DNA of 64,000 nucleotides from Arthrobacter globiformis (GTDB lineage: Bacteria > Actinomycetota > Actinomycetes > Actinomycetales > Micrococcaceae): assembly GCF_003261175.1 (NCBI RefSeq), contig NZ_QLNP01000084.1, positions 1 through 64,000 of the forward strand. The letters run 5' to 3'. The notes under the pieces are model-generated. The model saw only the letters and a program-made list of their open reading frames with translations, was not told where the DNA came from and ran no database searches. Position 1 is the stretch's first letter, and each line of letters begins with the position of its first letter. Made by a program: the position numbers and the translations under genes. Of the stretch, positions 1 to 10,230 are shown one piece after another.

Positions 1-26
1 TGTCAGCGATGGTCGAAAAGTGAGCC
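1..26 (+). repeat. IS21 left terminal inverted repeat
   Basis: The TGTCAGCGATGGTCGAAAAG start plus GTGAGCC matches the inverted end at 2117-2142 at about 21 of 26 positions. An internal repeat of the same GAAAAGTGAGCC core lies at about 39-50. These are probably transposase binding sites. Confidence 0.8.
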
Positions 27-63
27 GTTTCGCGGGTGGAAAAGTGAGCCACTTTGACGTTGG

Positions 64-2069
<2,006 letters not shown>

Positions 2070-2116
2070 CCACCCAATCGTTTGAAACGGGTGGCTCAGT
2101 TTTCAACCGTCACAAT

Positions 2117-2142
2117 GGTTCAGTTTTCGACCGTCACCGACA
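2117..2142 (-). repeat. IS21 right terminal inverted repeat
   Basis: Read on the minus strand from 2142, it starts TGTCGGTGACGGTCGAAAAC and continues TGAACC, the partner of the left end at 1-26. A second internal copy (GGTTGAAAACTGAGCC) lies at about 2093-2108, just upstream of istA. Confidence 0.8.
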
Positions 2143-2232
2143 CTAGCCGTCGACCGCAGCGATTCTTGGATCCCGAGGGAGAGGCGGCAGCCAGCTTGAC
2201 GCGCTCAGCACGGGATCGGATACAGTCGCTCG

Positions 2233-2703
2233 ATGAGCGGTGCCGATAACCTCCAAATTGTCAACAGGACGCCCGTGCGTATGCGCAAGTACTGGTATCC
2301 GGCCTACGAGAGCTCGTCCGATTTCGTGATGCCATGGTGGCGGGAAACCTACGGCAGCGAGCCGCCAGCCGAGGACCACTGGGTGTCAGTCTTGCTCCGC
2401 GACCAAGAAGTCGCGCGGTGCAAGTACGTCGTGACAGGTGCTCGTGTAGACCCTGTTCTCGGCGACCTCCCGCACGGGCAGCTCGACATCCTCGCGTTCG
2501 AGGTCGCGATCCCCTTGCGCCGCAAGGGGATCGGTCGCACGGCAGTGCAGGGGATCCGAGACCAAAACCCGCTGCCGCGCATGACTGCCCTGAACGATGG
2601 CGCCGAATCTAGGAAATTCTGGGATGGGATCGGCTGGATCAGGCACGAGCCCGCCCACGCCATCCTGAGGGGCGGCGAACGAGTGACCTACTCCGAGCCA
2701 TGA
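2233..2703 (+). CDS. GNAT-family N-acetyltransferase-like protein
   Basis: This 156-aa protein lies about 90 bp beyond the IS21 right end. Its core LDILAFEVAIPLRRKGIG (about 84-101) matches GNAT motif A: a beta strand followed by the R/Q-x-x-G-x-G/A acetyl-CoA pyrophosphate loop. It is followed by a helix and SRKFWDGIGW, typical of the last GNAT motif. The N-terminal third is less conserved and acetyl-CoA dependence is inferred. The substrate is unknown. No co-directional partner is close by. It belongs to the accessory region but is outside the dif-like array. Confidence 0.7.
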   Translation: MSGADNLQIVNRTPVRMRKYWYPAYESSSDFVMPWWRETYGSEPPAEDHWVSVLLRDQEVARCKYVVTGARVDPVLGDLPHGQLDILAFEVAIPLRRKGIGRTAVQGIRDQNPLPRMTALNDGAESRKFWDGIGWIRHEPAHAILRGGERVTYSEP

Positions 2704-3186
2704 AATTCGGCCACGATCCGCAGTCGAGGGGGAACCACTTAACCGCGGTGTCTGTGTCCGTGGATGCTGGCGATTCGGGACGGCCCTGCACTGCGCGGTG
2801 GCTCACTGGTGAACGCGATTAGGCTTGCAGAAGGCAGCTCAACGCAGCCGCCCATGAGTGGTCGGCTCATCTTGCGCGGATGAGCCCCGGCAGATGAGCC
2901 CAGTTACCAATGAAGCACGCAGAGTTTGACGCAAGAACAAACATCACACGTCAGCTACCGACCGAATGTGTACGGAGCCACCGGGTTCTGCCGCATGGAC
3001 TCTAAAACTGACTTCCCAATGGCTTCACGGGTCTGGTTGTTGCCGGCTCGGAATTCAGGGGCCGGTTCGAGCTGTTCGGCCGCATATTGTCATCACGTCG
3101 ATGTCCGGGTTCGGTGCAACCGAGGGCCCTTCAGACGGGTTGCTCTTTGTACACGGGACAAGATGCAACGATCCGCTAACTGCAAG
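2704..3186. other. Intergenic region without a convincing gene
   Basis: The short open frames here have no recognisable content. CTCATCTTGC followed by two copies of GATGAGCCC (about 2868-2902) forms a small inverted plus direct repeat that could terminate transcription of the GNAT gene. The region ends at the first dif-like site. Confidence 0.4.
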
Positions 3187-3210
3187 CTGACGGAATAATA
3201 ATTATCAGCG
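3187..3210 (+). repeat. dif-like recombination site A
   Basis: Left arm CTGACGGAA, 6-bp spacer TAATAA, right arm TTATCAGCG. It is the first of six co-oriented 24-bp sites with identical 9+6+9 spacing, and it marks the left edge of cassette 1. One mismatch in each arm relative to the array consensus TTGACGGAA / TTATCGGCG. Confidence 0.7.
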
Positions 3211-3409
3211 TTCGCTGTGGCCTCATTAGAGGAGACGGGGTTCCCTTTCAGTTGCTGCCAGTCTTGTCCCCCGACGGGAAGGACCTGACTTCCTGGCCCC
3301 AAAGCTATGCTGGCCGACGGTCGTTAACGCCGGCAAAGCTATGGAAGATCTGATCCTCCCCCAGACGGTTCGTTATAGAGTGCAGCAAAGGATCAAATCG
3401 GGGGACAGC

Positions 3410-5080
3410 ATGGCATTGAAGAAGCAGCGCATCCGGAGCAGCTTCAATCTGGGCGGCGAGCAGGCAGAGGCAGACTCGCTCCTAGAGGAGGCATTTTTTG
3501 AGACCGGAGACTATGAAATGATCGAGTCTCGGACTGAGAGCAAGTGCTTCGTCATCGGGCGAACGGGGGCGGGAAAATCTGCTGCATTATCAAGGATCGA
3601 GGACCTTCACCCGGAGCACGTAATTCGGATCAACCCTGAAGACCTGTCTCTTCCGTACATAACGAACCTTCAAGCAATTCGGTGGCTAGATAGTCTCGAA
3701 GTTAATCTGGACCAATTTTGGATCGCCCTGTGGAAGCACGTCATCTTGGTCGAGGTTATTCGGCACCGATATAAGGTCGACTCCCCCGTAGCCAAGAGTA
3801 ATATGCTCGCAAATCTTCGGGACTGGATCCGGAACGACCGAACAAAGGCAGCTGCCCTCGAGTACTTGGACGAGTTTGAGGGCCGTTTTTGGTGCGAAGC
3901 TGATGAGCGCGTCAAGGAAATCACAGACACCTTTTCACAAAAGGTGTCTGCCGAGGCCGGAGTTAAGTTCGGCGTTCCTGCGATCGACTTGACGGCAGGA
4001 ACAAGTGGCGAACTCGGTAGGTCGACGGCGACTCGGGCCGAACTAGTCGACCGTTTTCAGCGCCTAGTGAACGAAACTCAACTGGCCCGACTGAACAAGA
4101 TGATGGAGATTCTCAACGACCACGTTTTGGATTCTGAACAGCACTTCACCTACCTCATCATCGACGACCTCGACCGAGACTGGGTGGACGAGCGCGTCGC
4201 CAATGACCTGATTAGGTGCTTGTTCAGCACGGTGGTCAGCCTAAAACGCGTCACGCGCCTCCGAATTTTGGTCGCGCTCCGAACAAATATCTTTCAGGAA
4301 CTAGACTTTGGCAAGCGTGGAGCTGCGCAAGAGGAAAAATTCCGGGCCCTCGTGTTGCCCTTGAGATGGACGAGAACCTCTTTAGAGCGCCTGTTGGATG
4401 AGCGCGTGAAGGCAGCCACCAGCGGTGAGGAAGAGGGACCAAAGACGGTTCGTGCCCTCCTCCCACATGCGAACAAGACCCGCGGCAACCCTCTGGATTA
4501 CATCCTGGATAGGACACTTCTTCGCCCCCGCGATGCAATATCCTTCGTCAATCTCTGTCTACGTGAGAGCGTTGACAAGCGAGCGGTAAGTTGGGAGGCC
4601 ATACAGGCTGCTGAACCTGGTTATTCTGAGGGACGGCTACTGGCGCTGCGGGATGAATGGAAGCTAACGTATCCCGGAATCGATCAAGTGCTGAACAAGC
4701 TCAGAGGTTGTTCCTCAGCCATGTCCGTGCCGGAGTTCGTAGCCGTTCTTGAAGACATAGCACTGCTTACTGCAGAAGCAGATTTCCCGGGTACGCAGTG
4801 GCTGACGACCGCAACTGCCGGAGTGTGGGCTGCGGCTGAAGGTGAGGCTTGGCATGTAACTTACGGCCCGCTCCTAAAAGTTCTCTATTCGCTGGGGATC
4901 GTTGGCATCGCCGCAGACGGCAGCAAGGCGCCGAAGTTCCATTTGGATGACCCGGCGCTTATTGATCGGCGTAGTCGGATGGACACATGCAAGAGCGTAT
5001 ACGTTCACCGAATGCTACATTCCGCCTTAGACGTGCGTCGGCCTCAGGAGCGACGGGGGCAAGCTCCCGAGGATTATTAG
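3410..5080 (+). CDS. KAP/Sll1717-like P-loop ATPase (cassette 1 cargo)
   Basis: This 556-aa protein has Walker A GRTGAGKS (about 50-57) preceded by an acidic LGGEQAEADSLL segment, and a Walker B YLIIDDLDRD at about 247-256. A strand with an arginine (LRILVALRTN) follows. This layout resembles KAP/Sll1717-type P-loop ATPases, many of which occur near anti-phage genes. The ATG at 3410 has a GGGG ribosome-binding stretch; an in-frame ATG at 3341 would add 23 residues. Base composition is visibly less GC-rich than the surrounding chromosome, suggesting transfer. It is the only clear gene between dif-like sites A and B. A defence role is inferred, not shown. Confidence 0.72.
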   Translation: MALKKQRIRSSFNLGGEQAEADSLLEEAFFETGDYEMIESRTESKCFVIGRTGAGKSAALSRIEDLHPEHVIRINPEDLSLPYITNLQAIRWLDSLEVNLDQFWIALWKHVILVEVIRHRYKVDSPVAKSNMLANLRDWIRNDRTKAAALEYLDEFEGRFWCEADERVKEITDTFSQKVSAEAGVKFGVPAIDLTAGTSGELGRSTATRAELVDRFQRLVNETQLARLNKMMEILNDHVLDSEQHFTYLIIDDLDRDWVDERVANDLIRCLFSTVVSLKRVTRLRILVALRTNIFQELDFGKRGAAQEEKFRALVLPLRWTRTSLERLLDERVKAATSGEEEGPKTVRALLPHANKTRGNPLDYILDRTLLRPRDAISFVNLCLRESVDKRAVSWEAIQAAEPGYSEGRLLALRDEWKLTYPGIDQVLNKLRGCSSAMSVPEFVAVLEDIALLTAEADFPGTQWLTTATAGVWAAAEGEAWHVTYGPLLKVLYSLGIVGIAADGSKAPKFHLDDPALIDRRSRMDTCKSVYVHRMLHSALDVRRPQERRGQAPEDY

Positions 5081-5206
5081 CAGCCCATTCGGCGCTTCCC
5101 ATCCATTTGGCTGCTAGGAAACCGGACGCCGAAAGGCACTGGCACGAGGTTCAAGTCGGCGGCGTAGGTCCGGTATGGAAGCCGCCATCATTCGTATTCG
5201 GCAATC

Positions 5207-5230
5207 GTTGACGGAATATCCATTATCGGC
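5207..5230 (+). repeat. dif-like recombination site B
   Basis: Starting near 5207, the left arm is TTGACGGAA (consensus), the spacer TATCCA and the right arm TTATCGGCG (consensus), followed by TTTTT. The right arm is identical to the XerC-side arm of the actinobacterial dif consensus as I recall it. The site separates cassettes 1 and 2. The spacer differs by one base from that of site E. Confidence 0.75.
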
Positions 5231-5337
5231 GTTTTTCTGGTCCGGAAAGTGCAGGGCTGGCGCCCGAACCTCCGCGTTCACCCAGGGCGGGGCGGAACGA
5301 AGTCCTAGGCCGGTCGTGGTGTCGTCTCGGGTTAGCG

Positions 5338-5480
5338 CCGGACTGCGGCGGGTTTGAAGCCCTGTGTAGCGAGTCATTGGCCCGGGCGTGGAATTTTCCG
5401 GCTAATGCGTAGGCCTCACGCGCTACTTGGGTGAATTCTTCGCCGGCGAGGTCACCGGCCCAGTCCAGCAGATCGGCGAC
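5338..5480 (-). pseudogene. Coding remnant of unknown function
   Basis: On the minus strand a coding-like stretch begins VADLLDWAGDLAGEEF and runs through AREAYALAGKFHARAND. It has good codon usage but no start, and a TAG lies directly upstream at 5481-5483. It looks like an internal fragment of a decayed hypothetical protein inside cassette 2, upstream of the kinase gene. I do not recognise the family. Confidence 0.3.
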
Positions 5481-5618
5481 CTATCGCGCTCCCCTTTGTG
5501 TAATACTAAGCAGTCTTACTACCCTTCGCGTTGCACCGGGCGGTTGTGAGGCTGGGCGAATATTCCGCGCCTGACAGCAGGCCGGATACGACAGATGAGA
5601 CGCTTTGTGGGAGTTCGC

Positions 5619-7313
5619 ATGACTGAGGGGCAACGGCCCGATGTGGCCGGGCAGCTGATGTGCCAGCGGTACCGTCTCCAGGAATTGGTAGGTCGGGGTG
5701 CCGCGGCGGCGGTGTACAGGGCGGTCGACGAAGCATTAGGCCGTGACGTGGCCCTGAAACTCTTCTCCAAGGAAGGCGGCGAGCCAGAGTTGCTGGCCCG
5801 TCAGCAAGCCGAAATCCGGATTCTCGCTTCGATGATCCATCCGTCCCTGGTGACATTGTTCGATGCCGGCACGGACCCGGCTATGGAACGCAACTACGTG
5901 ATCATGGAATACGTGCCTGGCCCGGACCTCCGCCGCCACTTGCGCACCGACGGCCTGACGCCTGCCGACATCGCCGCTGTGGGAGCTGATCTGGCATCCG
6001 CGTTGGACTATATCCACAGCCGCGGCGTAATCCACCGCGATATCAAACCCGGCAACGTGCTGCTGCACACTCCCGACCCGAGTGAGTCGGGAAAGCAGTG
6101 GCGCGCCAAGCTCACCGATTTCGGCATTGCCCGGGTGATGGAGGAAGAGCACCTGACCAGGACAGGGTGCACCGTCGGCACTGCCGCCTACCTGAGCCCG
6201 GAGCAGGCCCTCGGTGAGCCGTTGAACGGCGCCAGCGACGTGTACTCCCTGGGTCTGGTGCTGCTGGAGTGCTTCACCCGCAGGGTTGAGTTTCCCGGGA
6301 ACCAGATCGAGTCCGGTGTGGCAAGAATCCACAGGAGCCCCGTCATACCCGACAACGTCGACACTGAGTGGAAAACCCTGCTGACCGCGATGACCGCCAG
6401 GCACCCGGCTGACCGCCCCTCTGCAGCCGAAGCCGCGACCGCGCTGCAGCACCTGGTTCTGGTACCGGACGCTGCAGCTCCCCCTGCGCCTCAAACATCT
6501 GTGAGCATCGCACCTGTACCGCAGCTGGGCAATCGGCCGTATCCGCCCGCTCCTTCACGCCGCCCAACTGTTACTCCGCGCATGCGCCGTAAACACGGCA
6601 GCCGTGTGCGGACACTCATCGTTGCATCCGTCGCGGCGGTTATTCTGGCCGGCACCACGTCCGCGACATTCGGGCGAGGTGGCCCGGATCAATCGGCGGC
6701 GCCCGCACCACAAGCAGCCCTCGTGCAAAACAATCCTCTGGATTTCCATTTGCAACAGCTCCAGTCAGCCCTGGAGCCCTTACCCGTGCTCCTGCCAATC
6801 CTTGACCAGGTACGCCAAGACATAAGCGACGAGGACCTGCACAGCGCCCTTGCGCACCTGGACCGCCTCGAAAAGGACGCGACCGACGAAGCCGCACGTG
6901 ACGGCTTGACGTTCGAGCAGTACCGGAACATAACTGCGGCCATCCGCCTGGTACGCAACGATCTGCAGACACTCATCGCCGCTTCCACAAAATCACCCGT
7001 TGAGGCAATTTCCCCCGTCTCTAAACCCGCCGCCGCGCCCGAGGGCATTCCCGCAGTAAACCGGGAACTTGCTCCGGTCGCCGTCGTGAACCCGGCACCT
7101 GCCCAAGCCGTATCCAACGATCCCGTCCAGCAAGAGAACCAAGTCATGATCGACAATCAAGCCAAGCCCACCCCCGGCCCCGCCGGCATCGACGAGCCCG
7201 TCGCCGTCGACAAGTCCGCCGCCGTCGACAGGCCCATCCCCGGCGCCTCCCGTGTCGGCAAGCCCAAACGCGACAAGCCCCACAACCACAGCGGCACAAA
7301 GGGCCACAGGTAG
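5619..7313 (+). CDS. Membrane-anchored Ser/Thr protein kinase (cassette 2 cargo)
   Basis: This 564-aa PknB-type kinase has a Hanks kinase domain at about 15-275: a glycine loop VGRGAAAAVYRAV, the ATP-binding Lys in VALKLF, the catalytic loop HRDIKPGN (about 139-146), DFG (about 167-169) and a TVGTAAYLSPEQ activation segment. A Pro-rich linker and one TM helix (about 329-348) lead to an extracytoplasmic helical domain. The tail is rich in repeated D-x-S/P-A-A-V-D units and ends in basic residues. There are no PASTA repeats, so a peptidoglycan-sensing PknB is unlikely. Start 5619 is preferred; 5595 is also in frame. It is the main gene between sites B and C. Confidence 0.85.
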   Translation: MTEGQRPDVAGQLMCQRYRLQELVGRGAAAAVYRAVDEALGRDVALKLFSKEGGEPELLARQQAEIRILASMIHPSLVTLFDAGTDPAMERNYVIMEYVPGPDLRRHLRTDGLTPADIAAVGADLASALDYIHSRGVIHRDIKPGNVLLHTPDPSESGKQWRAKLTDFGIARVMEEEHLTRTGCTVGTAAYLSPEQALGEPLNGASDVYSLGLVLLECFTRRVEFPGNQIESGVARIHRSPVIPDNVDTEWKTLLTAMTARHPADRPSAAEAATALQHLVLVPDAAAPPAPQTSVSIAPVPQLGNRPYPPAPSRRPTVTPRMRRKHGSRVRTLIVASVAAVILAGTTSATFGRGGPDQSAAPAPQAALVQNNPLDFHLQQLQSALEPLPVLLPILDQVRQDISDEDLHSALAHLDRLEKDATDEAARDGLTFEQYRNITAAIRLVRNDLQTLIAASTKSPVEAISPVSKPAAAPEGIPAVNRELAPVAVVNPAPAQAVSNDPVQQENQVMIDNQAKPTPGPAGIDEPVAVDKSAAVDRPIPGASRVGKPKRDKPHNHSGTKGHR

Positions 7314-7423
7314 GTAGGCATTCTCGGCGCACGGCGATCAGTTGCACGACCGACCGAAGCGAGGTAGCTGGGTCGACGTATGCATCCACTCGGACCGCCG
7401 GTAACTCAGGCGACGAGGCCTAC

Positions 7424-7447
7424 TTGGCGGAATCGCGGTTATCGGTG
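7424..7447 (+). repeat. dif-like recombination site C
   Basis: Left arm TTGGCGGAA, spacer TCGCGG, right arm TTATCGGTG. One mismatch in each arm from the array consensus. The spacer differs by one base from that of site F (TCGTGG). It separates cassettes 2 and 3. Confidence 0.65.
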
Positions 7448-7543
7448 TTTCGCCACTGCCGTGCTGGTCCCGGTCGGCAAGGGAGTTCCCAGCTCCGGCC
7501 TGGCCCGCGATGACGGGATCACCCGGGTGCCGGGCTCCCCCGG

Positions 7544-8230
7544 TTATTTGTCCGTTGCTGTGAGTGCTGCTGCGAGGCCGGAGAGGAGGATGCCTAGTCC
7601 TTCGTCCAGTTCCCGGGCGCCGTCATAGTCGGCCAGCACCGGGGCAAGTGCCCTGAGCCGGGGAAACTCCTTGGCCGGGAGGTGGTACAGGCCCAAACGC
7701 AGGACCGCATCGCTTTCGTCCGGATTCGCCACCAGTTCCTGCAGTTCGTTGAGCAGGTGTCCGTAGAGGAATGCGTAGAAGGCGCGGTAGACGTGCAGGG
7801 CGGCTGCGGGCGTGAAGCCGGCGTCGATCAGCAGTGCGAGGATCTGCTCCAGCGGCCTGACCGTCCCGTGTGGGCGCAGGCCCAGGGGGGTCGACAGTGG
7901 CCGGGTCATCAGCAGGGGCACGACGTTGGGGTGCAGGAGCGCGAGCCGCCGCATGTCATGGGCGGCACCTCGCAGCGTAGCCTGCCAGTCCATCCCGTGC
8001 GGGACGGTCAGTTGGCCCAGGACGAGTTCAGTCAGGCCGTCCAGGAGCGCCGACCGGTTCTCCGCGTACCGGTACAGGCTCATCGGGTCACGGCCCAGCC
8101 TCTGCCCGAGCCGGCGCATGGTGAGCGCTTCGAGCCCTTCCTCATCCACCAGTTCCAGGGCGGCGGAAAGCACTCTTGCCCGGTCCAGCCGGGGTTTCCG
8201 GCCGGAACCGGCTGTGTTGCCCTCGCTCAT
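7544..8230 (-). CDS. TetR-family regulator with tetracycline-repressor-like C-terminal domain
   Basis: This 228-aa regulator has an N-terminal helix-turn-helix (LTMRRLGQRLGRDPMSLYRY, about 40-59), and the rest is all-helical like the TetR_C class. It is transcribed leftward, away from the small gene at 8440, with a shared upstream region of about 210 bp that could hold its operator. No efflux gene is adjacent, so the ligand and targets are unknown. It lies between dif-like sites C and D, and its orientation opposes the other cassette genes except the 10.2-kb gene. Confidence 0.85.
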   Translation of the reverse strand: MSEGNTAGSGRKPRLDRARVLSAALELVDEEGLEALTMRRLGQRLGRDPMSLYRYAENRSALLDGLTELVLGQLTVPHGMDWQATLRGAAHDMRRLALLHPNVVPLLMTRPLSTPLGLRPHGTVRPLEQILALLIDAGFTPAAALHVYRAFYAFLYGHLLNELQELVANPDESDAVLRLGLYHLPAKEFPRLRALAPVLADYDGARELDEGLGILLSGLAAALTATDK

Positions 8231-8439
8231 GGCTGGATCCTTCCCGCCTGCCCCGGCGCGGGAACAGGATGCGGCTTCCGTTATCTACCCCTGAAGTCTA
8301 CAATGTAGGCATACGGGTGGGAACCCGGCCGTTTAGCGGCGATCCGGTGACAGCTACAGCGCCCAGTGCAGGGCGCCGGAGCCCAGCTGCTGCAGCCACG
8401 TGGCAGCCTTACCTGCACCGGAAACGAAAAGAGCCAGCC

Positions 8440-8640
8440 ATGGCCGTTTCACAGTTCGATCAGTTTCTACACGACGCCACTATCTGCGACCCGGACGCAG
8501 GGTCCACGCTCGGGCGCGACCGGCTCTACGGGCTTTACATCAGCTGGTGCACCATCACCCAGACCCGGCCTCGAAGGGAACGCTCCTTCTGGGCGGCAAT
8601 GCACCGGCGGGTAGACCCCGACCAGAACAGCCTGCGCTGA
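8440..8640 (+). CDS. Small protein, possible D5/primase-type winged-helix fragment
   Basis: This 66-aa protein starts at an ATG preceded by AAAAGAG. It contains LYGLYISWCTITQTRPRRER followed by SFWAAMHRR. This pattern (Y-x-x-W-C ... R-x-F-x-x-x-L/M-x-x-R) recalls the short C-terminal winged-helix domain of phage and plasmid D5-type primase/helicases. On that view it could be a free-standing domain or a small regulator. The resemblance is by eye only. It is followed about 50 bp later by another co-directional gene in cassette 3. Confidence 0.5.
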   Translation: MAVSQFDQFLHDATICDPDAGSTLGRDRLYGLYISWCTITQTRPRRERSFWAAMHRRVDPDQNSLR

Positions 8641-8692
8641 AAGGCCCGGCCGCAGCGGACTATCTCCTGTCCAGCTACCCTAATCTGGTCTG

Positions 8693-9193
8693 ATGCCGCC
8701 CACGACCCCTTCCGGCAGCCGCTACCCGGCCGAAGACCACCCGCCATGCGGGCAGCGCCCCTGGTGCATCACGTGCGGCACCGACCAGCACCTGCTCGCA
8801 GAATCCATCACCGTCCTGGACACCTCAAGCGGATCCATCGCCGTCGCGTTCAGCTGCTCCTCCTGCCGCGGCTCAAGCGCCCTGGCAACCAACGCAGAGT
8901 CCCTCGCCCCGGTCCTGGCCCGCTACCTCGGTCCGGACGAGGACGTCGTCCACCTCGGCGCCATGTACGTTCACTGCGGCGAACCAATGACCCCCTCGGA
9001 CCCGGCACGCCGGATGTTGGAACGTCCGGTTTACACCGAGCCCAGCCCGACCGACATTCTGGGCGCCTACCTGCAGACCCGGGTCCTGCACTGCAGGTGC
9101 GGATTCCAGCTGGAGCCGCCCCCGGGAGAAGCCACCGAGAGCCCAATCCGACGGAATCACGCCCATCGGCGTTTAGCCTCAGCTCACAGATAA
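8693..9193 (+). CDS. Hypothetical cysteine-rich, zinc-ribbon-like protein
   Basis: This 166-aa protein has paired cysteines typical of zinc binding: CITCG (about 25-29), CSSC (about 55-58), an isolated CGEP and CRCG near 134-137. Its N- and C-terminal tails are Pro/Arg-rich, with no signal peptide or TM segment. It lies 52 bp after the 66-aa gene in the same direction, so the two may be co-transcribed within cassette 3. I do not recognise a named family. Confidence 0.6.
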   Translation: MPPTTPSGSRYPAEDHPPCGQRPWCITCGTDQHLLAESITVLDTSSGSIAVAFSCSSCRGSSALATNAESLAPVLARYLGPDEDVVHLGAMYVHCGEPMTPSDPARRMLERPVYTEPSPTDILGAYLQTRVLHCRCGFQLEPPPGEATESPIRRNHAHRRLASAHR

Positions 9194-9264
9194 CGAGAGA
9201 TTCGCGCGCAGTAGAAGCCCCTCGGCAGCTGCTCTGGATCATCTCCATCATCGGGACGTTCTGG

Positions 9265-9288
9265 TGGACGGAACCTCCGTTATCGTCG
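9265..9288 (+). repeat. dif-like recombination site D
   Basis: Left arm TGGACGGAA, spacer CCTCCG, right arm TTATCGTCG. It has the same 9+6+9 layout and orientation as the other five sites. It separates cassettes 3 and 4. Confidence 0.6.
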
Positions 9289-9339
9289 TCGAATTCGGTC
9301 ATCAATAAACGAGAATCTCGCTGAAAGCGGCATAGGCTG

Positions 9340-9882
9340 ATGAGAATGGATGACGCGTCAGCAACACCGGAACTGCCTGATCACCGGACATACACCGCCA
9401 TGACTCAGGAGGGCGAAGCCGCTGTAGGCCGCATCGCCATATGGGCCGCTTATGTGGAGCAGCACTTGGTGGATCTGTGCGCAGAGTTGATTAATGAAGG
9501 CAATGCGGCTGTTGGGAACACCGTGACTGCCAACATGAGCGCTTCCTCCATGATCCAGCTTGCGAAGAAGCTACTACTCGAATCCGATACGACCAGCGCT
9601 GAAAACAAGGCCGTCACTCTGGCCGCGCTAACTGAAGCCAAAGCAGCCCTGGAAGAACGCAACAAGATCCTGCACGCCACCGTTGGCGGTTCGCTAGTAG
9701 AGGGTTCAACCACGTTCTGGAACAGTCGAAGAAAGAGGTTTACTTCCGGGGCGTTAGCAGGACAGCTGGAGGCCGCTCAGCATAGTCCAGCGGAGCTAGA
9801 CGCACTCGGTGCACGTCTATACAAGGCGATGGATGACCTCTGGGAATGCTATCTGTCCGTGAGCTCTCGAGGAGAGAAATAG
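9340..9882 (+). CDS. HEPN-like helical protein, candidate RNase (cassette 4 cargo)
   Basis: This 180-aa, predominantly alpha-helical protein contains EERNKILHATVGG, in which R107-x4-H112 fits the R-x4-6-H signature of HEPN-fold ribonucleases. A helical N-terminal half (IWAAYVEQHLVDLCAELI) and C-terminal helices flank it, as in many HEPN proteins of toxin-antitoxin, abortive-infection and CRISPR systems. No antitoxin gene is evident next to it. Composition is less GC-rich than the core genome. It is the sole clear gene between sites D and E. RNase activity and a defence role are inferred from the motif alone. Confidence 0.55.
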   Translation: MRMDDASATPELPDHRTYTAMTQEGEAAVGRIAIWAAYVEQHLVDLCAELINEGNAAVGNTVTANMSASSMIQLAKKLLLESDTTSAENKAVTLAALTEAKAALEERNKILHATVGGSLVEGSTTFWNSRRKRFTSGALAGQLEAAQHSPAELDALGARLYKAMDDLWECYLSVSSRGEK

Positions 9883-9900
9883 CCCCAGCAGAGGCTAGCT

Positions 9901-10005
9901 CTGCGTGATCCTCCTGGGTTCCACCGCCGCAAGAACGGGGAGCAGGAGAAGTCCCTGGCGGCCTTCCACGATGCGGCACCGGCGCGCGCTGTCCTGGAAG
10001 ACTAG
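9901..10005 (+). pseudogene. Short coding remnant
   Basis: A stretch ending at TAG 10003-10005 reads as an open frame with residues such as FHRRKNGEQEKSLAAFHDAA and no start codon. It may be the 3' tail of a decayed gene left between the HEPN-like gene and site E. No family is recognised. Confidence 0.22.
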
Positions 10006-10060
10006 CCAGGTCCCGGTACAGGGAGTCGCCTGGGGGGGCTCATCGTACTACTCCCCCAAG

Positions 10061-10084
10061 GTGACGGAATATCCGTTATCGACG
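10061..10084 (+). repeat. dif-like recombination site E
   Basis: Left arm GTGACGGAA, spacer TATCCG, right arm TTATCGACG. One mismatch in each arm. The spacer differs from that of site B at one position. It separates cassettes 4 and 5. Confidence 0.68.
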
Positions 10085-10230
10085 CTCACTGTTAGTGTTT
10101 CCCGCGCGGAAAAGTCATGGACGCGTCTGCGCGTCGACGCAAGAGGCGGCGCTTTCGTTCATTCAGGCGTGCGCACCTTGCGAGCCACCCGTGCCCGCTT
10201 GCCCGGGGCTTTTCTCTGCTAAATTGCAGC

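Noticed and set aside
2926-3198. A 90-aa open frame between the GNAT gene and site A
   Set aside because: Composition is not protein-like, no ribosome site is present, and it ends in the dif-like site.
8270-8290. CTTCCGTTATCTACC near the tetR promoter as an extra dif-like site
   Set aside because: Only TTATC plus a spacer-like part matches; the left arm is absent.
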